Below are positions 32,617 through 42,200 of a DNA stretch of 64,000 nt, piece by piece (positions within the stretch are counted from its first letter, which is position 1; each line of letters opens with the position of its first letter). The notes beneath the pieces were generated by a model. That model made no database searches, was not told the origin of the DNA, and saw nothing but the letters and a program-made list of their open reading frames with translations. The translations under genes and the position numbers were made by a program. Location: NCBI GenBank assembly GCA_033439295.1, contig JAVTLE010000005.1:2406501-2470500 (forward strand), in the 5' to 3' direction. This DNA comes from Deuterostichococcus epilithicus. Lineage: Eukaryota > Chlorophyta > Trebouxiophyceae > Prasiolales > Stichococcaceae.

Positions 32617-35600
32617 TCAGCGCTTGCCGCCGCGCCCCTTGGCGCCACCGCCCTTGGGCCCCTTGCCCTTGCCACCCTTCTTGGCTTTCTTCGCCGATGC
32701 GCGCTTCCCCTGCATGAGCAGAGAGATGCCACTTGTCTCCCAAGTTTCTCACCACAGGGTCGCAGCGCAGCCGTCCAAGCTGGTGGGACAGCACAGATCG
32801 CCCCCCCAGAGTGCAGATGCTGACAGCGCAGACAACCGCCGCAATGGCATGCCTACCAAGGAACACGCATTCCCTCAGGAGCCGACCTTCATGTCCGTCT
32901 GGCGCTTGTCGGACATCATGCGGCGATCGAGCGGCCGGCCCTTGGACTTGTGCTCGTCACGCCGCCGCCCGGTGCCCGCCTTCTTCTTCTTGTCGCTCTG
33001 CGGCGCAGGGAAAAATCCTGAGGGGGTTGCCACATCGCAGACTTTGCACAGACCGTGCAAACTGTGCGAGTGAGTCTCGAGCCGCAATGCAGGCAGCTGC
33101 GCTGGCAGTGAGCCCTGCGGGTTCCGGATCTGACATTCGCGCCGCCCAGTGCAGAAGGACAGCATAGTTGCGGCTGCATTGCAATAGGCAGCGGAGCACG
33201 GGCGAGGGGTCTCCGTTCACCTTGCCGCCCTGGCCGGCGGCGGCCCTGGCCTTGGCGTAGATCTTCTCCACCTCCTTCATCTTGGAGCGCATCGGCACGT
33301 CCTCCTGCCCCACCACCGCCTCGCTCTTGGCGCGCGCCTTGTCCAGGCTCACCTGCATGGGGCGTCGGGGCGGCGGGAATCTCAGTGACGTAGTTCGAAT
33401 CAGCCTGGGTGCTTGCTGGAAGGAGGATCTCGGCAGTGGTGGTCGCGGCCCGGTGAGGTGGTGACCGGTGACGAAACAGACTGGTGCATCCTTGCTGGAG
33501 GGCGGGCGACTGGTCGAAGCAACCCTTGCGCCCATGCTCCAAGAAGCCGCTGCTCAGGCATCAGGCAGCAGCAGCCAGGGTCTGGCGCGGCAGGTGTGAC
33601 GAGGGAAGGATGAATGGCCCGGGGAGGGGGAGGGGGTGGGGGTGGGGGGCGCACCGCCAGGCGCTTCTTCTTGCGGGCCTTGGCCTCCATGACCTTCTTG
33701 ATGGGGCGTGCGTCTATGGCCTTCAGGTTTGCCTTCTCCGCCTCTATCTCGTCCTTCGTCAGGATCGCCGGCGCCCTGCACGGCACAGCAGGCAGCAGGA
33801 TCAGCAGCGATGCTGGCAGCTGTCGCTGGGCCTCAGCCGGCCATGCAGCTGCTGCGGATTGCCGCCCTGGAGACGAACGCATCACGCAGCATCAGCGGCG
33901 GCTGCTGGGCAGTTGTCTAGCTGGCTGCTGCTGCGCGTAACTCGCTCACGTTCCAGCTGCCCAGCGCAGTTGATAACCATGCCGAGTGAGGCAAAGTAGG
34001 GCAGTCGGGCAGAAAAGGGGTTTTATGGCCCGTTCCCGGTGGCGGCGGCGCACCGGGCGTGCCGGCGCTGGTCCTCCGCGAACCAGCGGGGCAGGCCGTC
34101 GTCATGGAAGGCGTACTTGTTGTAGGCGCCCTCCAGCAGCTCGTCCCGCCCCCGCTTGCGCAGCATGCGCTGCGCTAGCGCCCGCACCTCCGCCTGCAGA
34201 CGCCCCAGGTCGGGACCATCAGCGGCGGCAGATCAGCGAGCCAAGTCAATGTAGCGTACCGTGCTGATCCCGCGGAGGACGCCATGCCAGCTTTCCCGCA
34301 AGCAAGGGCACTCGCAGGCTTTGGAAGGGGGTCCACAGCAGCTCGACAAGCTTGTGCAGGCGGACCGCCAAAGCATCAGGTGGTGTANGGGGGTAAATGC
34401 ATGGGTGAAGTGGTGTCGGCCCAGCGTAGAGCTGCGCCGCTCAGGAGATGAGCGGGCAACAGGGACCAGGCGAGGCTTTCGTGTGGCAAACGCGTATAAC
34501 GGCACGGCGACGGGCGCGACCGGCCGGTAATAAAGCTTGCCGTACGGGCAGACACGCTGAGAAGGCAGTCACGCCCCCTTCCCCGTCCTCTCGTGCGGGG
34601 CTGCACGGCAGTCAATAAGAGATCGCACAGCGCAAGGGCGGCAAAGGCAGCCGCTGCCGCACCTTGCCCTGCACGTCCAGGCCGTCCATGAAGTCCTCGT
34701 CGTCTGAAGACGTCTCCGCCGGCGCGTGCGCCTTGTTGGCCACGCGCCCCTCCTCGTCTGACGACGAGTCGTCAGAGTCCGAAGACACCGCCGCCTTTGC
34801 GGGCCGCCGGCTCCCCTTGCCGCCGCGCGGCACCACCTCGAAGCCGCCGGCTGCGGCGTCCTTCGCCGCCGCCGCCGCCGCGATCTCCGCGGCGCTGTGC
34901 GGGATTCCGGGCCCCGCCGCCGCCGCCGATTTCGTTGCCGCCGAGGGCTTTGCAGCAGCCTTCTTCGCCTTCTTCAGCGGCGGCTCGCCGGCGGCGGCCG
35001 CCCCGGCGGCGGCGTGCCCGGCGCCTCGGCGTCGCTGGCCGGAGGCGCCGGCCGCCGCTGCCGCGGGCTGCTTGGCGGTTGGCGCCCTCTTGCCGGGCTT
35101 TGCTGAAGCGGCGCCGCCCCCGGCGCCTGTCACAGATGCAGAGGCCTTGACGATGGAGCGAGGAAGTTCTGAAGGACAGTCGACATGTCTGGTGCACGGT
35201 GGTTTTGTACCGTTAGGAGGTGGAGTGGGTGTCGGCCCAGCGTAGAGCTGCGTCGCTGTTGACAGGAGCGGGCAACAGGGACCAGGCGAGGCTTCGATGT
35301 GGCAAACGCGCATAACAGGCACAGCGATGACTGCGGCTGGCCGGTAATAATATAGCTTGCCATGGCTTAAGATGCCCAGGAACAGCAGCTGAGATAGCGT
35401 GCTGCCGATGCCTCTGCATACTGCCAACAGTTCATGACAACCAGCAGACCTGGCCTCGGCGCCACGGCGGCCTCCGGCGGCGGCGAATCCTCCAGTGCGG
35501 GCGCGCCAGCAAACACGTCCTGGGAGAACCACTGCGCGGCGATGGCGCCGTCGGTAGTTGCGCGACCGGCAACCGTCTCGTCCAGCTTCACCAGCAGACC

Positions 35601-38600
35601 ATCTCCCTCCTCCTGTACAGGGTTATTGATTTGTGTCACGAGTGTGACTGCAGCAGTCAGGCCTGCGGCAGCACAGTGGTGCCACTGCATCTGTCCGGTC
35701 TTGCAACTAGCCGACAGATTCTTATACTTTTGCATGCCACGCGCTCCCATGCAGGGACCGCAGTGACGCGCCGGGCGCCGGTGCAGGCACATGTCCCTGC
35801 AGCCCCGCCCTGTGTGCGTCAGGCGCACCAGCTGCCAGCCAGCCAGCCGGGCACACCTCCGGAAGGAAAGGGTTTGGACCCAGAAGGAAAGGGTGTAAGC
35901 CCACCTCGCTGTCGGGGGCGTCTGGCCGCTCGAACTGCGGCCGCAGCTCCCCATCCGAGCCGCTGCCTCCCTCTGGCTCCGATGCCTCCTCCGCCTCGGG
36001 CGGGTTCGGGTCGCCCGGTTTGCGCTTGACCTGCAGGCGGGCGCGGCGGCGGGCGGCCGCGTCCCGCGCACCCTGCCGGTGCAAGTACTGGCTGTATGCG
36101 TCCTCCAGCATGTCCTCCGTCATCGCCGCGTACCGCCTACGGCAGGCAAGTCCAGGACGTCAGCCCTCTGTGTCTTGATCCCTCGCCTCACCCCTGGGAA
36201 TTTTATGCAGGGTGTGCTGCGCACAGCATCCAGCACGTCCTATGTCATTGCCGCATGCTGCCTGCGGGACCACTGCATGCCGCGACAAGGTTTGGCCTTT
36301 TGGCATTGGGCAGCACGTACCCGCATGGCAGGTTTGGTGCGGGCCACAGGCAGGTTCGGTGCGGGCCAGGCAGCTGTCGCCACCCCGCACAGACTGTGCA
36401 GCCGGCAGACCATGCCAGACATGCGCGTGCCAAGTCCTGCGCAGGCCATGCAGTTATCGCTCAGGCCGGACACCAGCGTCCCTGGCCAAAGTCCCGCACC
36501 GGTCTTCCTCGGAGTCGGAGGCGGACGAGCCGGGCGCCTCCGGCAGCACCAGCTCGCGGGCTGCGTCTGAGTCCGCCTCCATCTCGTCGAGCTCCGCCTC
36601 CGCGGGCGCGGCGGCGTCGGCGAGCGACGCCGCGGCGCCGCGGCCGCGCACCGCCGCCAGCGAGAACAGCGCGTCGCCGGGCGCGCCCACGTCCTGGTTC
36701 ACACCAGTGCCTGTCACGTTCACAGTCAGGTGTCATGGTGATCGGCGGGAACATTCTAAGAGAGGCCTGACACAGTGCCCTATGTTTGCAAGCCGTACCC
36801 ATGCACAGAAAGCCCGCAAAAGCACAGCGAGGGCTTCGTGCTTGTACATGCTTCCATGCTTGACAGGCACTGAAGCTGTCGCGCCAGACGAAGACCCCAC
36901 AGCCCATGCGGCCTGTGCCGAGTCAGGGAGCCTTCGAAGGCGGGACTGTGATCTGCGGAGCAGAGTGCTTGCCCTCCAACCGAAAGGGGACCAAGCAAAG
37001 AACTCCGGATTGACAGGTGCTGGGAATGCGAGCCCGCACAGCGTCTTGCAAGCAGTCGCCGATGTGCTGATGTTGCGAAGCAGCTCGACTGCAGGTCGTT
37101 CAGCGGCGAACAAAGGCGCACTCTGGGCCATCTGCGCCGCTCGGATGCGGGCCTTGATGCGAGCCTCGCGCCGCTTCTTCCGCTCCTTCTTCAGCCGCCG
37201 GTCCGCAGACTCCTTCACTGTCTGCGATTGCACATGCAGAAAGAGGTCTGTTTGCATGCGCTTTTACATGCCGAAACCTTGCTCACATGGGAGCTTTGAT
37301 GGCAGGCTTGCGGCTGCTCTCAGCCGACCTGCCACCGCTCGTCTGCAACAGAGGAAGCACAGAGGGAGGGATCGCCACAGGAGGGCGCAGCAGCAGCAGA
37401 ATTATCGGTGATGGCAAGTTACACGAACCTGCATGCAGCCTGCACTGTTTTGATCATGAACCTGCAGGTGTTTCACCTGCATCTCCTCCAGCACGGCGGT
37501 CTCGCGCTTTTCAGCCTCCTCCTCGCTGTCCAGCGCCGCCGCATCCGGCTCCGGGTCCGGCAGCGTCTGGGGCGGCGCCTTCAGCTCCCGCTTGATCTGC
37601 ATGCGCCTGCAATTCCGGGCGACATGCAGGGGGTCAGGGAGGGCGCGGTCGCACACGCATGAGCACGCATGGAAGGCACCAGATGCAACACGAGGCGGCA
37701 AGGATGCTGGAGGCAAGGCCTCCCACCCCCCACGACACAGCATACCAGGTTCCTTGCATAGGCGTGCGTCAGCGCCCACAGCGGCCGGGGAAAATCGGTG
37801 CATGGACAGTGGAAAGAGGCAAGAGAAGAGGCAGTAATAAAACTGACCACTTGAGCAGCGCCTTGAACTCGGAGCGGCCCAGGACCTGCAGGTCGGCGCA
37901 CGCGGCGCGCACTTCGGCGCTGGTGGCAGGGCTGTCCCGCAGCCGCGCCGCCAGCGCCGCGTAGCCCAGCGCCCCAACCACGTCCTCGTCATCTGCGCCG
38001 CCAGCGTCGGCGGCTGGTGCCGCCTCCGACTCCGGGCCCTCCAGCGCGAAACTGCAGGGTTTCATCGGCCACAGGCATTCGTCTCAGCGAGCCTCCTGGT
38101 GCTAATCTGACAAGTGCTGCGGGCCGTGCCTGCATGCCTGTATGCCTAAGCACTGTTGGAACATCGAATCACAGCGCCGACGTGCCATGGATCCAACACT
38201 GGGCTGGAGGAGTGGTCGGATCAAGATCAATTCTCGCATGTTCGATAGGCCTCCACCTAGCGCAGTTCAGTGCTGCTTGAAGCAGCAGGCATGACATTGC
38301 ACGTACCTGGTGAAGCGCGCCAACATCTGCACAGGGTCTTCAGTCAGAATGAACGCGGCAGCGGGCGCAGGGCGGTGCGCCAGCGACACCCCCTCCTCGT
38401 AGCCCGACCGCTGCCGGCTGGTCTTGAACTTGTCCTTCAGCAGCGCATCCGGCCCCATCTTCTTGGGTGCATCCGCCACTTCCTGCAGACGCAGGAGCAG
38501 ACTCTGCATACTCTCTGAATGGACATCAAATGACAGCATACCACAAGCATGCGGCCTAAACACAGGATGAGTGGATGATCTTCTGCTCATGTGAGAAGCA

Positions 38601-40278
38601 GCGGCTGTGTCTCGTCATATTTCAGGCTCCCATTGCATCCTTCCCCTAGTAAGATCCCTCATGTGCACCACTGCGTCTCAGCGTATTTCAGCTCCCACTG
38701 CATCCTTTTCCTGGCAAGAAGAGCAGAGCTTTCAAGACACGAGGAGCTGCGCTTCACCTTGAACAGGTGCTTGCTGTCAAGCAGGCGGGGGTCAATCTTG
38801 GTGGGCGCCTTGTAGCCCTGGCAGACCACAAAGATCTCGGCGGAGGTGTTGCGCGACGCCGCCGGCTTGGTGGCATCCACCTTCTCGAACAGCTGCTTGA
38901 AGGCGTACAGCAGCGAGTTGTAGTCCTGCGACCTGCGGGGAGGAGTGAGCGCAGGGTCCTCAGAGACATTCTGTCTGCCAGAATGGGTTTGGAAGATCTT
39001 CTTAGGATGGGCATCAGCAGGGGAATGCATCAAGAATGGACAAGAGGGTATCATGCGCGCCAGATGCTATGCTCGAAAGAAGCAGCCAAGCGGAGCCGGC
39101 AGCGGGAGGCCCCGACACGATTGTCCAGGGAAAGCAAGAGGCAATAAGCGGCTGGGAGGACATGCAGGGAGGCCCGCACCTGAAGATCTTGGTGACAAAG
39201 GTGCCGCGGGGCGCCAGGAACTCGGTGGCCAGCCGCAGCGCGTCCAGAACCAGGGCCGACTGCGTGTACGCCTCGCTGCTCCAGGCGCCGCCGACGTTGG
39301 GGGCGCCGTCGTGGATGACCGTGTCCGCCGGCGCCCCGCCCAGCGCCTTCTTCAGGTCCTGCAGCACAGACAACCAGCGGGCACATGTCACAGGTTGCAC
39401 ACATTTACAGCGTGTTACATAGCTTTTCGACATGTCCCTTGCATTGTTTGCATTGTAGAGTCAGCATTGTTGAGTCGGCGGCAGATGGCGTCGCAGGCTT
39501 TCCAGGATGTCGTCGATGCCACGTGAACACAGAAACAGTTGTACAGACTGTTGCAGCTCCAACACGCTGCCTGGCAGGTTTATGGCTGCATAGCTGGGAC
39601 CGAGCCGCTCACCACGCGCGTCTTCTGGGAGGTGATGTCGCCAACCAGGGTGGTGCAGCCGGGGATGGCCCGGATGGCATCCAGGTCCACACCCACGATG
39701 AGGCTGCCCACCGGCATCGTTTTGGCCGCGACCTGCAGCCATCCGCCTGCGATCGGGCAAGCAAGATTGTGGTTGCTGGTCAGTCGTGGCTGCTCGTCCA
39801 CCTCACGTTCGTCTCGGAGACAGCTGCCGCTGCGATGTGACCTGATGCAGAGCATGCCCAGCAGCATATCAGATTTGCCTGGCACCAAGGCCCCTGCCGG
39901 CAGGCGGCGGCCAGGCGGCGCACTGGAAGACATGTGCAGCGGCACATCTCTTCATGTTGTTCCGGCGGCAGAGTGCACAAGGCTGGATGCTGTGCTCACC
40001 TGGGGCTGCGCACAGATCGAGCAGCGTCCGCGTGGACGACAGGAAGTCATACTTGCGATTCAGCTGCACGAGCTTGAAAGCCGCTCGCGAGCGGTACCTG
40101 GCAGAGGCAGTGTGCCACCAATTGTCATGCTCATGTTCGGCGCGGTTGCATCTTCGCCATGTTAGTTGACGTGCTGCAAGGCTTACATCGCTGCCGGTAC
40201 ATCGCCGACCACTCACCCCTGCTCCTTGGCGAGATGGTAAAACTTATCAAGGCGATGCTTTCCCTTTGACTTGCCCAT
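32617..40278 (-). CDS. SPB1: Pre-rRNA 2'-O-methyltransferase SPB1/FTSJ3, 974 aa, 18 exons
   Basis: Nucleolar FtsJ-type methyltransferase of 60S ribosome biogenesis. Exons: 40278-40217, 40097-40000, 39746-39613, 39358-39180, 38932-38758, 38482-38307, 38051-37848, 37606-37477, 37221-37122, 36710-36500, 36136-35905, 35612-35450, 35126-34663, 34193-34054, 33775-33655, 33352-33221, 32997-32887 and 32709-32617; all phases agree. The start is [20 protein letters not shown]. The K-D-K-E catalytic tetrad lies in [33 protein letters not shown] and [14 protein letters not shown]; the SAM loop is DLCAAPGGWLQVA. Downstream are the DUF3381-type middle, acidic Ser/Asp/Glu blocks, and the Spb1 C-terminal domain ([39 protein letters not shown]), ending in a Lys/Gly tail. 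Exon 13 carries a long Ala-rich insert. It is divergent from the DTD gene. Confidence 0.97.
33614..33651 (+). other. G-quadruplex-type G-run beside an SPB1 5' splice site
   Basis: Five or more runs of 4-6 G separated by single A or T bases on the plus strand. On the SPB1 sense strand it is C-rich and lies directly inside the donor of the intron following exon 15 (exon ends at 33655). The corresponding part of the broken copy near 27.73 kb lacks the long G-run. Confidence 0.7.
34412..34543. repeat. Intronic dispersed repeat, copy A (about 135 bp)
   Basis: Lies in the SPB1 intron between exons 13 and 14. It shares GTCGGCCCAGCGTAGAGCTG, GCGGGCAACAGGGACCAGGC, TGTGGCAAACGCG and CCGGCCGGTAATAA with copy B at 35228-35363, in the same orientation with substitutions and small indels. 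Confidence 0.85.
35228..35363. repeat. Intronic dispersed repeat, copy B (about 135 bp)
   Basis: Lies in the SPB1 intron between exons 12 and 13 and is the direct-orientation partner of 34412-34543. The two copies flank exon 13, the exon encoding the Ala-rich insert. No further copy was noticed in the window. Confidence 0.85.
36106..36280. repeat. Short duplication of the SPB1 exon 11 5' edge in the adjacent intron
   Basis: About 45 bp at 36106-36150 spanning the exon 11 acceptor (TCCAGCATGTCCTCCGTCAT) recur in diverged form at about 36231-36278 (TCCAGCACGTCCTATGTCAT). This leaves a decoy copy of the acceptor region within the intron. Confidence 0.6.
38604..38718. repeat. Tandem duplication (about 63-bp period) in an SPB1 intron
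   Basis: TATTTCAGGCTCCCATTGCATCC at about 38620 is mirrored by TATTTCAGCTCCCACTGCATCC at about 38684, with matching flanks, in the intron between exons 5 and 6. Confidence 0.8.
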
Positions 40279-40821
40279 GATGGGCGGCCTGTTGCGGTCA
40301 AGCTATGCCAGGCGAAGCTGCACGAAGCGCAGCGCGTCACGCAGCCATCGATGCTACAAAACGCCGCCTTCCGGAAGGCCAACTGTATCGCTGGCTACTT
40401 GCTGATTGTGCGACTGCGAAGCGAACAGCGAATGATGCTGATTGTTCACAGACGTCGATATCGATAGGAATTGTTTGCAAGCGCAAGGTAGGCGATTGCG
40501 CCGGTGAAATGCAAAAGATGGACAAGCCGCCTTGGGCCGGTTACCAAATATTAGGTACTCACTGCACGCGGCAAACGGCAGGTGCACTCGCGCTGCTCTT
40601 AGAGCCACCGCTTGAGAACTGCAGAGCTCATTGCAAACTTGATCCTGATGCTTGTGACTCGGCCGGCCTATCATCGAGTTGCGAATTGCTCAAATTTTGG
40701 AGTGGCATCACCGTTCGCACTCAGCTGTCAAAGTCTACCTGGGGGCACCAGCGTGCAGGGATCGAGACTGCAAACCGCAAGCAGACGGCGTCGCACCTCG
40801 TTTGCACAGCCAGCTGTGGGC
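40279..40821. promoter_or_regulatory. Bidirectional intergenic between SPB1 and DTD
   Basis: 543 bp separate the divergent ATG codons of SPB1 (40278, minus) and DTD (40822, plus). Both genes serve the translation machinery, so a shared promoter is plausible. No specific element was recognised. Confidence 0.6.
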
Positions 40822-41900
40822 ATGCGGGCGGTGCTGCAGCGTGTCAAATCGGCCAGCGTCAAGGTGGCACGGTGACATCTGTCTGCATAGAGTACGCCGG
40901 ATGTGTATTGAAACGCCTCGTTGATTGGGTTGAGACGTTCCTCAATCTGATTGCAGGTCGACGGCGAGGTGATCTCGAGCATCGGGCCGGGGTTAATGTG
41001 CCTACTGGGGCTTGGCATCGGCGACACTGAAGCCGACGCAGAATACATGTGAGCTCGTTCCCTGACGCACACACCCTCGCATTCAACAGAACTGCTGGAG
41101 CATGCGTCCTGATCCTGAGGAGTCATGAAAAGCTGTGCTTGAATGCAGCTGCCGCAAACTCCTGGGCACGCGTTTGTGGCCCAACCTTGAGAAGCCGGAG
41201 CGTGCATGGGACAGCAATGTGAGTTTGTTTATCTACGTCGCTTGTTTACTCTCTAGTCTCCTTCATAAATCGCGTTAGGACTTATACCGACCTTGGGTAC
41301 CTGTTTGCAATGCGTATTGTACAGGTTTCCCCGCCTGACCCCGTACAAGTACTGCAATGTGATGCAACGCACGCACGCAGGTGGTTGAGAACGACTACGA
41401 GCTGCTTCTTGTCAGTCAGTTTACGCTCTTTGGCAAGTTGAAAGGCAACAAGCTGGAGTTTGTGAAGGTAAGCTATTCGTTGTGCCTGTGGGCTAGGCAC
41501 GCAGATGACAATTATGCAAACTGATGTCAATGCGAACGACAGCATTGCGTGTGCAGGCTGACACCCTCGTGTCTTGCTGTGCGCAGGCCATGCCACCGCA
41601 AGAGGTAGGCTTGATGGTCGCGGGCCTCTGCCATAGTTTCGATTCGACATTGCTATCACCAGTGGTTGTTGGCGATGTGGCTGCATCCTCTCGCGTGTGT
41701 TGCATTGATGTCGACACCCTGATGGCATCACGGAGGAATTTCAACTGCAGGCGAAGGAGGCGTATGCAGCAATGTTAGACAGGGTAAGGCGAGCGTACAT
41801 GCCTGAAAGGGTTCAGGACGGGCGGTTTGCTGCCATGATGGACGTGGCGCTCGTCAACGACGGGCCAGTCACCATTACAATAGACTCACAAGCACGGTAG
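40822..41900 (+). CDS. DTD: D-aminoacyl-tRNA deacylase (DTD), 152 aa, includes an 18-bp microexon
   Basis: Hydrolyses D-amino acids (and misacylated Gly) from tRNA, protecting translation. Exons: 40822-40863, 40957-41048, 41149-41218, 41381-41467, 41587-41604 and 41751-41900; phases agree and the length equals bacterial and eukaryotic DTD. Motifs: MRAVLQRVKSASVKVDGEVI, GPGLMCLLGLGIGDTEADAE, the catalytic SQFTLFG (SQxT motif), and LVNDGPVTITID (the Gly-cisPro-type NxGPVT motif of canonical DTD). Exon 5 is only 18 bp (AMPPQE), flanked by good AG and GT sites; gene finders would easily miss it. A TGTAA pentamer lies about 80 bp after the stop. It is divergent from SPB1. Confidence 0.96.
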
Positions 41901-42200
41901 TATTGCCGCCTGATGAGATGCGAATGCGACCATGCCCATGTTCCACCGTTCTTTGCACTGACAGTACACCTGCAAGAGCTGTAAGCGGCCTGAATATGAG
42001 CAGAGACTCGTGAGCATTGTACTATGTACTCGGCTTATCGGCAATCAAACTCAGGATCGGCGCCGCAGTTTCCGCAGCTGACAGGGAGGCGAAGTAGTGG
42101 TGTTGCCATCCCTCGCAGCATTGCCTCAACATTTGCAGGTCCAGCCGCCCAGTGCACAGCATGAAAGCCACCTTACGAGGCTGAAGCCATACTTGCAGCC

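Noticed and set aside
34612-35532. A single uninterrupted minus-strand ORF as an independent Ala/Lys-rich gene
   Set aside because: Its coding part is SPB1 exon 13 (35126-34663); flanking parts are introns that happen to be open and contain the repeated intronic element.
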